NCBI GenBank assembly: GCA_021741355.1
Contig: JAIOXZ010000020.1
Location: forward strand, 1-64,000
DNA: 64,000 nucleotides
Direction of reading: 5' to 3'
From: Caulobacter sp.
GTDB taxonomy: Bacteria; Pseudomonadota; Alphaproteobacteria; Caulobacterales; Caulobacteraceae
How positions within the stretch are numbered: the stretch's first letter is position 1; every line of letters begins with the position of its first letter. Both the position numbers and the translations under genes were made by a program. Shown here one piece after another: positions 52,708 through 61,012 of the stretch. Under the pieces are notes generated by a model. The model ran no database searches. It saw only the letters and a list, made by a program, of their open reading frames with translations, and was not told the DNA's origin.

Positions 52708-52905
52708 ATGCAGCACTACATCATCCATATCGACGAAGCGGGCGGCGAAGAGCCGCTCGTGCTCTCCGTGATCGTCGCCACCGATGACCGGGTGCGCGAG
52801 GTCGCGCGCGACTGGTTGTCCCGATCGCCGGATCGCATCAGCGCCCGCATCTGGCGCGGTGAAGAAGCGCTGTTCGAGATCAGTCGCGACGACGCTTCGG
52901 GCTAG
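52708..52905 (+). CDS. Small hypothetical protein (65 aa)
   Basis: MQHYIIHIDEAGGEEPLVLSVIVATDDRVREVARDWLSRSPDRISARIWRGEEALFEISRDDASG; non-repetitive, downstream in same orientation. Confidence 0.55.
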   Translation: MQHYIIHIDEAGGEEPLVLSVIVATDDRVREVARDWLSRSPDRISARIWRGEEALFEISRDDASG

Positions 52906-53567
52906 AGTTGATCGACCGGCACGGCGGTCAGTCCCTGCGCAGCCGACGCAGCCTTTTGCGCCGCCTTCGCGCGCTGGAACCCGGGCCGGACCTGCATCCG
53001 CGCCCAGTAGTCGGCGACAGCGGGCGGGAACCGGTCGGCCAGCCCCAGCGACTGGGCGAGCAGCAGGGCGTAGGCGACGGAGATGTCGCCGCCGGTGAAG
53101 CGCCCGGCCGCCACGAATTCCGCCTGGCTGACGATCGCCTCAAGCCCCCGCAGCCGCGCCAGGAACCACTTGGCGTAGTCGTCGGCCACCTGCGGCTGGC
53201 GCCGGGCCTCCGGCTCGAGCCGCGTGTAGCGGAGCACCAGCGTCTGGGGAAAGGTCAGGGTCGCCTCGCCGAAATGCAGGGCGTTCAGCCAGGCGCCGAA
53301 ACCCGGCTCGTCCGGTTCGACCGCCAGGCCTCCGGGCTTGCCATAGCGCCGCGACAGATACTCCACGATCGCCGCCGACTCGGTCATCCGGGTCTCGCCG
53401 TCGACCAGCAGCGGTATGGTCCCGAGCGGGTTTTCCTGCAGGTACTCCTTCTTCAGGAACCTTGGCGGAAACGGCAGCATCCGCAGGTCATAGGAGAGTT
53501 CGAGCTCCTCCAGCGCCCAGAGCGGCCGGAATGAACGGGCGTCGTGGCAATGGTAGAGGGTGATCAT
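52902..53567 (-). CDS. Glutathione S-transferase family protein
   Basis: MITLYHCHDARSFRPLWALEELELSYDLRMLPFPPRF...LGTIPLLVDGETRMTESAAIVEYLSRRYG. Confidence 0.92.
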   Translation of the reverse strand: MITLYHCHDARSFRPLWALEELELSYDLRMLPFPPRFLKKEYLQENPLGTIPLLVDGETRMTESAAIVEYLSRRYGKPGGLAVEPDEPGFGAWLNALHFGEATLTFPQTLVLRYTRLEPEARRQPQVADDYAKWFLARLRGLEAIVSQAEFVAAGRFTGGDISVAYALLLAQSLGLADRFPPAVADYWARMQVRPGFQRAKAAQKAASAAQGLTAVPVDQL

Positions 53568-53631
53568 GGCATTCCCCGAGTCAGAGGGGGAACGTAGGAC
53601 GAAGGCTGACCAACCCCAACCCTAACTCGAT

Positions 53632-53779
53632 GCTCCCCGAGCTTGTGGGGAACTGTCAGGCGGGGCCTGACTGAGGGCTGCTGCAGGGTGCCGACTCCCC
53701 TCCACCGTGGGAGTTTATCCCCGGGCGCGGGCTTCGCGCGACCCGGGGGATGGTTCCTTCCCAGCAAGCCGGGGAGGAT
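53632..53779. repeat. Composite palindromic repeat family B, copy 3, interrupted by a second hairpin (about 53717-53751)
   Basis: GCTCCCCGAGCTTGTGGGGAACTGTCAGGCGGGGCCTGACTGAGG...CTCCACCGTGGGAGTTT[ATCCCCGGGCGCGGGCTTCGCGCGACCCGGGGGAT]GG...CCCAGCAAGCCGGGGAGGA. Confidence 0.85.
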
Positions 53780-53835
53780 TGTATCGCAGCCACCCTCGCG
53801 CAATGCTTCGGCAAAACAAGTCGGGGGAGACGACG

Positions 53836-55530
53836 ATGCGCAGATGGGGGCTGTTCCTGGCCGGACTGGTGTTGGTCCTGGCCGGGTCCTGGTGGGCGGG
53901 CGCCGTCCAGACATCCGGCGGCGTGACCGTCACGGATGTTCGGTTCAAGGGAACCGGCGGCGTGACCATGAGCGGCCTGCTCTACACGCCGAAGACCGCC
54001 ACCGCGGCCACCCCCGCGCCCGGCATCCTGGCTGTCCATGGCTACATCAACAGCCGCGAGACCCAGAGCCCCTTCGCCATCGAGTTCGCCCGCCGCGGCT
54101 ACGTCGTGCTGGCGATGGATCAGACCGGCCACGGCTACAGCGGCGGCGCGGCCTTCTCCAACGGCTTCGGCGGACCCGACGGGCTGAAATACCTGCGCAG
54201 CCTGCCGATGGTCGACAAGGCCAACATCGGCCTCGAGGGCCACAGCATGGGCGGCTGGACGGTGCTGGCCGCCGCCGCGACCATGCCGGACGCCTACAGG
54301 GCCGTGGTGCTGGAAGGCTCGTCCACCGGCGCGCCGTTCGCCGCCGAGGGCACGCCCGCCTGGCCGCGAAACATGGCGCTGGTGTTCAGCCAGTACGACG
54401 AGTTCAGCACGATCATGTGGGGCGTGAAGCGGGCGCAGGACGTCGCCGCGTCGCCGAAGCTGAAGACGGTGTTCGGGACAACCGCCGCCGTCGTTCCGGG
54501 CCAGATCTACGGCGACATCGCCGGTGGCGCCGCCCGCCGGCTGACCCAGCCGGTCACCACCCATCCCGGCGATCACTTCTCCACCGCCGCCGTCGGCGAC
54601 GCGACCGACTGGTTCGCCAGAACCCTCACCGGCGGGACGCCCCGCCCGGCCGGCGACCAGATCTGGATCTGGAAGGAGATCGCCACCGGCGTCGCCTTCA
54701 TGGGGTTCGTGGTGCTGCTGCTGGGCGCCTTCAACGGCCTGCTGGGCCTGCCCGTCTTCGCGGCCCTGCGGCATGAGCCGGAGGCCGCCGTGCAATGGCG
54801 GACCGGCCGCTGGTGGGCCGGCCTGATGACCACCGCGCTTCTGCCGATCCTGACCTTCTTCCCGGCCTTCATCGCCGTGACCGTTCTGCTGAAACCTTCA
54901 GCGCTACTGCCGCAGAGCATCACCAACCAGGTGGTCGTCTGGGCCCTGGTCAATGCGGCCCTGACGCTCATCATCGGCTGGTTCGGGCGCAAGCGGGCGA
55001 TGTCGACGTTCGACAACCGCTGGGTCCCGGCTGTCTTGATCGCGGTCGCCACCGTCGCGGTCGGCTATCTGGCGCTCGTCGCCATGGACGCCCTGTTCAC
55101 GGTCGACTTCCGCTTCTGGGTGGTGGCGCTGAAACTGTTCAGCCTGGCTCAGTTCAAGATTGCGCTGGTCTATGTCCTGCCGCTGACGGTCTTCTTCCTC
55201 GTCGCGACGCGGGCGCTGCATGGCCGGCTGCCGGTGCTCGGCGACGGCCCGGTGAAGACCTACGCCACGTCCGTCGCGGCGATGTCGCTGGGCTTCCTGC
55301 TGCTGCTGCTCGTCGACTACGGCCTGTTCTTCCTCACCGGCCGCCTGCCGACCGACTTCGACCCGCTGAGCACGGTGGTGGCGATCCAGTTCCTGCCGCT
55401 GATGGCCATCGTCGCGCTGATCTCGACCTTCACCTGGCGGCGGACGGGCAGCTATGTCCCCGGCGCGGTGATCTGCGGCCTGTTCGTCACCTGGTACGTG
55501 GTGGCGGGGACGGCGACGCAGGTGGTGTAG
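53836..55530 (+). CDS. Alpha/beta hydrolase fused to a C-terminal polytopic membrane domain
   Basis: Hydrolase elbow GLEGHSMGGWT and GILAVHGYINSRETQ; then about 8 hydrophobic segments. Confidence 0.82.
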   Translation: MRRWGLFLAGLVLVLAGSWWAGAVQTSGGVTVTDVRFKGTGGVTMSGLLYTPKTATAATPAPGILAVHGYINSRETQSPFAIEFARRGYVVLAMDQTGHGYSGGAAFSNGFGGPDGLKYLRSLPMVDKANIGLEGHSMGGWTVLAAAATMPDAYRAVVLEGSSTGAPFAAEGTPAWPRNMALVFSQYDEFSTIMWGVKRAQDVAASPKLKTVFGTTAAVVPGQIYGDIAGGAARRLTQPVTTHPGDHFSTAAVGDATDWFARTLTGGTPRPAGDQIWIWKEIATGVAFMGFVVLLLGAFNGLLGLPVFAALRHEPEAAVQWRTGRWWAGLMTTALLPILTFFPAFIAVTVLLKPSALLPQSITNQVVVWALVNAALTLIIGWFGRKRAMSTFDNRWVPAVLIAVATVAVGYLALVAMDALFTVDFRFWVVALKLFSLAQFKIALVYVLPLTVFFLVATRALHGRLPVLGDGPVKTYATSVAAMSLGFLLLLLVDYGLFFLTGRLPTDFDPLSTVVAIQFLPLMAIVALISTFTWRRTGSYVPGAVICGLFVTWYVVAGTATQVV

Positions 55531-55540
55531 CGGACCGGCC

Positions 55541-55888
55541 ATGACCGACCCGCAACGCCTTGCGGCCATTCGCGCGATCCATACGGCGATCTATCTGACG
55601 AACGCCGGCGCCATACTGCTGATCGACTACGCCGGACTTACAGGCCGGGCGGGACCCTGGCTGACCGTTGCGCTTGTCCTCGCTGCGGTTGAGGTGGTCG
55701 TGTTCGTCGGCAGCGGCATGAAGTGTCCACTCACCGCCATCGCGGTGCAGTACGGCGCGGACCACGGCGCGATCTTCGACACCTTCCTGCCGGAAGCCCT
55801 GACGCGAAACACGCTGCGGATCTTCGCGCCATTGCTCGTCGTTGGCCTGGGGCTGCTCGGCGCGCGCTGGCTCGGACTGTTGTCCTAG
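55541..55888 (+). CDS. Hypothetical membrane protein (115 aa)
   Basis: Three or four TM segments; KCPLTAIAVQYGADHGAIFDTFLPEALTRNTLRIFAPLLVVG. Confidence 0.65.
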   Translation: MTDPQRLAAIRAIHTAIYLTNAGAILLIDYAGLTGRAGPWLTVALVLAAVEVVVFVGSGMKCPLTAIAVQYGADHGAIFDTFLPEALTRNTLRIFAPLLVVGLGLLGARWLGLLS

Positions 55889-56721
55889 ACCCCCACCGGA
55901 TCCACCGTGACCCGGCGCATGTGCCGCCGCTGGCCGTGGTAGTCGTTCAGCGCGTAGTGCCAGACCGAGCGGTTGTCCCAGAAGGCGATCGAGCCTGGCC
56001 GCCAGCTGAACCGACAGGTGAACGCCTCCTTGCGGCTGTGCTCGAACAGGTATTCGAGCAGCGGCTTCGACTCCCGGCGGCTCCAGCCCTCGATGTTCAT
56101 CGTGAAGGCCGGATTGACGTACAGCGCCTTGCGGCCGGTCTCCGGGTGGACCTTGACCATCGGGTGGGCGAAGCGGCCGGCCATGCCTTCGGCGTCGGCG
56201 ATCTTCATCGACTCGCGCTTCTGGGCCGAGGCGCCGGTGGGGGCGTATTCCCGTTCGGCGGAATGGATGGCGTTGAGACCCTCGAGCGTCTTCTGCAAAC
56301 CTGGTGAGAGCGCCTCGAAGGCCGCCGCCTGGCTGGCGAACAGGGTATCGCCGCCGAAGTCCGGCACCTCGACCGCGTAGAGGATCGAGCCGATCGCCGG
56401 CGTCTCGAGGAAGCTCATGTCCGAGTGCCAGCCGCCGCCGAAATTGATCCGGTCGGTCGGCTCCTTGATGATCTCCATCACCTCGGGATGGTCGTCCATC
56501 CCGGAGACATACGGATGGATGTTCAGCGGCCCGAAGCGCCGCCCGAACGCCAGTTGCTGCTGCGGCGTCAGGGTCTGGTCGCGGAAGAAAATCACCTGGT
56601 GTTCAGTGAAGGCGCGGCGGATCGCGGCGATGGTCTCGTCGGAGAGCGGACCGGACAGATCGACGCCCGATATCTCCGCCCCGAGCGCGCCGGCGACCTG
56701 GTGGACCGTGATCCCGCTCAT
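55885..56721 (-). CDS. TauD/TfdA-family 2OG-Fe(II) dioxygenase
   Basis: NFGGGWHSDMSFLETPAIGSILYAVEVPDFGGDTLFASQAAAFEAL; FWDNRSVWHYALNDYHGQRRHMRRVTV. Confidence 0.94.
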   Translation of the reverse strand: MSGITVHQVAGALGAEISGVDLSGPLSDETIAAIRRAFTEHQVIFFRDQTLTPQQQLAFGRRFGPLNIHPYVSGMDDHPEVMEIIKEPTDRINFGGGWHSDMSFLETPAIGSILYAVEVPDFGGDTLFASQAAAFEALSPGLQKTLEGLNAIHSAEREYAPTGASAQKRESMKIADAEGMAGRFAHPMVKVHPETGRKALYVNPAFTMNIEGWSRRESKPLLEYLFEHSRKEAFTCRFSWRPGSIAFWDNRSVWHYALNDYHGQRRHMRRVTVDPVGV

Positions 56722-56779
56722 GCGATTGCTCCCCTTTTCGCTGGACGCATGATCGCGTGAGGCGATCCCCAGCGCAACG

Positions 56780-56927
56780 TCCTCCCCCCACCTGGGGGAG
56801 GGGGACCAGCCGGAGGCTGGTGAAGGGGGAGGCTCGGTGGTGGACAGGTATTCGCGCGCTCACCGACCGGCGGCGCATCCCTCACCACCATGCTTCGCAT
56901 GGTCCCCCTCTCCCAGGTGGGAGAGGA
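56780..56927. repeat. Composite palindromic repeat family E
   Basis: TCCTCCCCCCACCTGGGGGAGGGGGACCAGCCGGAGGCTGGTGAAGGGGGAGG ... CCTCACCACCATGCTTCGCATGGTCCCCCTCTCCCAGGTGGGAGAGGA. Confidence 0.92.
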
Positions 56928-57857
56928 TTACCGCTTCACCGTCCTGAACCCGACATGGCTCGTCCCCGTATCCGGCGGGCCCGGCTGGCGCGCGGACGGG
57001 CGGTAGCGGTAGCAGAAGTTGTCGGCGCAGAGGAACGAGCCGCCCTTGATCAGATGGCTGCGACCGTTCGGCGACGGCGCCTCGTACCAGTCCTTGGTCC
57101 ACTCCCAGACGTTGCCGCTCATGTCGAACAGGCCGTAGGCGCTGGCCGGATAGCAGCCGACCGGGGCGGTGCGGGCCTTGTAGCCGTCGTCGCCCGTGTC
57201 GACGGCCGGGAAGACGCCCTGCCAACTGTTGGCGCGCGGCGCGCCGGGCGCAGGCTTCTCGTCGCCCCATTCATAGCGGGCGCCGTCGAGTCCGGCGCGG
57301 GCGGCGAACTCCCACTCGGCCTCGGTCGGCAGGTCGCGGCCCTTCCAGCGGGCATAGGCCATCGCGTCATCGTAAGCGATCTGGACGACCGGATGGCGCT
57401 CGCGACCGACGATTGTGCTGCCCGGTCCCTCCGGGTGTTTCCAGCTGGCGCCGTCGACGACGCGCCACCAGCCGGACGGGTCGCCCGAGCCCAGCCCCTC
57501 GGCGCCGACGAACACCAGCGAGGACGGGTTGAGCTTGCTCGCCGGGACGCCGGGATAGAGGGCGGGGTCCGGCCGCCGCTCGGCGAGGGTCACATAGCCG
57601 GTGGCCGCAACGAAGGCGGCGAACTGGGCGTTGGTCACTTCGGTGCGGTCGATCGAGAAGGGGCCGACCGTCACCGTGCGCGGCGGACCCTCGTCGTCGT
57701 GCTCCGGCCGGGCGCCGAGGACGAAGGTCCCGCCCTTGAGCGCGACCTCCCCGGCCGGCGCGCCGCCTGGACAGGCGCGGGTCGGCTCGGCCAGCTGCGC
57801 CGGCTTCGCCCCGCATCCCGCCAGCAGCAGGGCGGCCAGGATTGCGAGCCGCTTCAC
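56928..57857 (-). CDS. Formylglycine-generating-enzyme (SUMF1) family lipoprotein
   Basis: Lipobox LLLAGC; KGGTFVLGARPEHDDEGPPRTVTVGPFSIDRTEVTNAQFAAFV; KGGSFLCADNFCYRYRPSARQPGPPDTGTSHVGFRTVKR with CxxxxC catalytic pair. Confidence 0.92.
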   Translation of the reverse strand: MKRLAILAALLLAGCGAKPAQLAEPTRACPGGAPAGEVALKGGTFVLGARPEHDDEGPPRTVTVGPFSIDRTEVTNAQFAAFVAATGYVTLAERRPDPALYPGVPASKLNPSSLVFVGAEGLGSGDPSGWWRVVDGASWKHPEGPGSTIVGRERHPVVQIAYDDAMAYARWKGRDLPTEAEWEFAARAGLDGARYEWGDEKPAPGAPRANSWQGVFPAVDTGDDGYKARTAPVGCYPASAYGLFDMSGNVWEWTKDWYEAPSPNGRSHLIKGGSFLCADNFCYRYRPSARQPGPPDTGTSHVGFRTVKR

Positions 57858-58462
57858 GCGACGCCGACGAGCAGCGCCCGGGCTGTCCGCCGCATGATCC
57901 GCGCGGCGGCCGGAATATCGGCGCCCTGGTCCGTGCGCAGGCGGCGCCAGGCCTCGAAGCTGAGCGCCAGATCCAGAGCGTTGACGAGGTCCGGATCAGC
58001 CTGAACGGTCGAGGGCAGAATGCTCGCCAGCATCTCGCGCTGGCTGCGGACCAGGCGCAGACGACCTTCGCGCAGGGCCTGAGATCGCTGGCGCTGGCCG
58101 TCGGCGGCGACCTGCAGCGGCAGCAGGATCTCGAACGCCTCGGCCCGCCGGTCGATCAGGATGTCGAGCGCCGCGCGCCAGTCCGCCGCCTCGATCGGGC
58201 CGTCCAGCAGCCCGCCGAGCATGCCGGTCATCACCGCCTGCATGCCGCGATAGACGCCGTCCATGTCCTCGAACAGCCGGAACACGGTGCGCAGCCCGAC
58301 GCCGGCGCGCGTCGCCACGGCCTCGGCGGAGGGCAGCACATGGCCTTCGGACACCAGCGCGATCATCGCCTCGACGATGCGCAGGCGGCTGGCTTCCGAT
58401 CGCAGCCGACGGCCGTCGACAACGGGCCCCGGGTCTATCGGCGTTGTGGGCTGGGCGTTCAT
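57854..58462 (-). CDS. TetR-family transcriptional regulator
   Basis: RIVEAMIALVSEGHVLPSAEAVATRAGVGLRTVFRLFEDMDGVYRGM. Confidence 0.82.
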   Translation of the reverse strand: MNAQPTTPIDPGPVVDGRRLRSEASRLRIVEAMIALVSEGHVLPSAEAVATRAGVGLRTVFRLFEDMDGVYRGMQAVMTGMLGGLLDGPIEAADWRAALDILIDRRAEAFEILLPLQVAADGQRQRSQALREGRLRLVRSQREMLASILPSTVQADPDLVNALDLALSFEAWRRLRTDQGADIPAAARIMRRTARALLVGVA

Positions 58463-58501
58463 GAGGTCAGGCCTACCATCACGGGCGCATCCTGCAAGCA
58501 A

Positions 58502-58918
58502 TCACGCCTTCGGCCGCGGCCGGGCGACCTCCCAGACCACCGCCAGCGTCAGCACGATGGCCGAGATCGCGATGCCCCTGGCGCCCGGATAGCCGGTCCC
58601 GACCGACTTTGAGACGAAGGCGATATAGACGGCCAGCAGAGCCCGCAGCAGCTCGATCGCCAGCAACGGCGCGGCCAGGGCCCGGAACCGCGCGACGACC
58701 AGCAACTCGACCAGGCCGGAGGCGATCTGTCCTGCGCCGATCATCGCCAGCAGGAAGACGATCGTTCGGCCACCCTGGGCCAGGTCGAAGTGCGCGATGA
58801 CGCCCGCCCCGCTGTCCGGCAGGAAGACATGGATCGCGCCCCGGACGAGATTGATCAGCCCAAGGACGGCCAGCAGCCCGAGCGTGATCCGCGATGGGGC
58901 GCGGGCCACGGCGCCCAT
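58502..58918 (-). CDS. Hypothetical membrane protein
   Basis: Four TM-like segments (ITLGLLAVLGLINLVRGAIHVFLP etc.). Confidence 0.7.
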   Translation of the reverse strand: MGAVARAPSRITLGLLAVLGLINLVRGAIHVFLPDSGAGVIAHFDLAQGGRTIVFLLAMIGAGQIASGLVELLVVARFRALAAPLLAIELLRALLAVYIAFVSKSVGTGYPGARGIAISAIVLTLAVVWEVARPRPKA

Positions 58919-59823
58919 CAGCCGCGCGTCCCGGCGATGAAGCCGTCGATCAGGGCGGCGATCTCCGCGGGCCGGTCTTCCTGCAGGAAGTGGCCGCCCC
59001 CCTCGATGATCGTGTGCTTCTGGCCCTTCGCGCCGGGCACCCGTTGCTGGAACGGCGCGTCGCCGCCCTTGGAAACAGGGTCGCCGTCGCTGAACGCGGT
59101 CAGGAACGGCTTGTCGAACGCCTCCAGCACCTGCCAGGCGGCCTTGTTCTCCGCCACGGAGGGATGCTCGGGCGTCACCGGCACGAAGGTCGGGAAGATC
59201 CGGGCGCCGGACTTGTAGGTTTCGTCGGGATAGGGCGCATCATAGGCGGCGATCTCTTCGGGGCTGAGGTCGCGCAGCGAACCCATGTTGACGATCATGC
59301 CCGCCGGGAAGACCGGGATAGACTGGCTCATGGCCAGCCAGGCCTTGAAGCCGTCGCTCATGCCCGAGCCGGTCGGCATGCCGGTGTTGGCCACGATCAC
59401 CCGGGCGAACCGCTCCGGGAACGCCGCCACCAGACGCAGCCCGATCAGGCCGCCCCAGTCCTGGCAGAACAGCGTGATGTCCTTCAGATCCAGCGCGACC
59501 AGCCAGTCGCTCATCCAAGCGACGTGCTGCTCGTAGCTGTAGTCGGTCGTTTCCGCCGGCTTGTCCGACCGGCCAAACCCGACCAGGTCGGGCGCGACGA
59601 CCCTGTGGCGGCCCATCAGCGGCGCGATGATCCCCCGGTACAGATAGGACCAGGACGGCTCGCCGTGCATCAGCAGCACCGGCGCCGCATCGCGGGGGCC
59701 CTCATCGATGTAGCCGATCCGCAGATCGACGCCCGACGCATCCCGCACCGTCTGGTAGTGCGGCGCGAACGGGAAGTCCGGCAGGTTGGCGAAACGGTCG
59801 TCGGGGGTTCTGAGAACCTGCAT
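58918..59823 (-). CDS. Haloalkane dehalogenase, DhlA-like (HLD-I) subfamily
   Basis: [39 protein letters not shown]; nucleophile motif [18 protein letters not shown]. Confidence 0.9.
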   Translation of the reverse strand: MQVLRTPDDRFANLPDFPFAPHYQTVRDASGVDLRIGYIDEGPRDAAPVLLMHGEPSWSYLYRGIIAPLMGRHRVVAPDLVGFGRSDKPAETTDYSYEQHVAWMSDWLVALDLKDITLFCQDWGGLIGLRLVAAFPERFARVIVANTGMPTGSGMSDGFKAWLAMSQSIPVFPAGMIVNMGSLRDLSPEEIAAYDAPYPDETYKSGARIFPTFVPVTPEHPSVAENKAAWQVLEAFDKPFLTAFSDGDPVSKGGDAPFQQRVPGAKGQKHTIIEGGGHFLQEDRPAEIAALIDGFIAGTRG

Positions 59824-59927
59824 GCTCAATCTCGTGGGGCATCGTGAAGCCGGGTTGACCGGCCGTGAAACTAATGGCACAAACTATGCCAATATAATTC
59901 CGGCACGCAAGCGGAATTGGGGGCGAG

Positions 59928-60998
59928 ATGAAACGGATCCTGACAGGACTGCTGGTCCTCATCGTGCTGGCCGGGGTCGGGGCGTGGTTCCTGCGCGGCG
60001 ACCTGGCGATCCGGATGATGGAACGCCGGCTGGCGGTCGGCATGTCGACCAACGTCGTCGCGAGCCTGCCCGACGGCCTGCACGTGGCCGTCTGCGGCTC
60101 GGGCGGCCCCTTCCCGGACGGGGATCGCGGCGCGCCCTGCACGGCGGTCATCGCCGGCAAGCGGCTGTTCATCGTCGACACCGGCGAGGCCGCCGGACGA
60201 ACGCTGGGCCGGATGGGCATCGCCGGCGACTCGGTGGTGCTGCTGACCCACTTCCACTCCGACCACATCGACGGTCTGGGGAACGTCGCCATGCAGCGCT
60301 GGGCCGGCGGCAACCTGCCGACGCCGCTGAAGCTCTACGGCCCTTCGGGCGTTGAGCAGGTCGCGGCCGGCTTCACCCAGGCCTATGTGGCCGACTCCAG
60401 CTATCGCACCGCGCACCATGGCGAGGGCGTCGCCCCACCGTCGGGCGCGGGCATCGTGGCCCGCCCGTTCGCCTTCCCGGACGGTCAGGACTCGGTCGTG
60501 GTGCTGGAAGAAGACGGCGTGAAGATCACCGCCTTCAGGGTCGATCACGGCCCGGTCGAGCCCGCGGTCGGCTATCGCTTCGACTACAAGGGACGCAGCG
60601 TCGTCATCAGCGGCGACGCGGCGCCCTCGCCGGCGGTCACCCGCTTCGCCAAAGGCGCCGACCTGCTGGTGCATGAGGCCCTGTCGCCGCGCCTCGTCGG
60701 CCTGATCGAGAAGGCCGCGCTCAAGGCAGGGAACACCAAGCGCGCCAAGATCATGAACGACATCCTAAACTACCACACCACCCCGGACCAGGCGGCCGAC
60801 ATCGCCACCAAGGCCGGCGCCAAGGCGCTGCTGCTCAACCACATCGTTCCGCCGCTGCCGCTGCGGGCGCTGGAGGGTCCGTTCCTCGGCAAGGCCCGCC
60901 AGATCTTCGCCGGCCCGCTGTGGATCGCCCGCGACGGCGACCTGATCAGCCTGCCCTCGGGCGGCTCCGACATCACCCGTAAACGCCTGCTGCGCTGA
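59928..60998 (+). CDS. MBL-fold metallohydrolase with N-terminal membrane anchor
   Basis: LLTHFHSDHIDGLGN; FDYKGRSVVISGDAAPS; DLLVHEAL. Confidence 0.92.
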   Translation: MKRILTGLLVLIVLAGVGAWFLRGDLAIRMMERRLAVGMSTNVVASLPDGLHVAVCGSGGPFPDGDRGAPCTAVIAGKRLFIVDTGEAAGRTLGRMGIAGDSVVLLTHFHSDHIDGLGNVAMQRWAGGNLPTPLKLYGPSGVEQVAAGFTQAYVADSSYRTAHHGEGVAPPSGAGIVARPFAFPDGQDSVVVLEEDGVKITAFRVDHGPVEPAVGYRFDYKGRSVVISGDAAPSPAVTRFAKGADLLVHEALSPRLVGLIEKAALKAGNTKRAKIMNDILNYHTTPDQAADIATKAGAKALLLNHIVPPLPLRALEGPFLGKARQIFAGPLWIARDGDLISLPSGGSDITRKRLLR

Positions 60999-61012
60999 CG
61001 CGAGATCTGACC

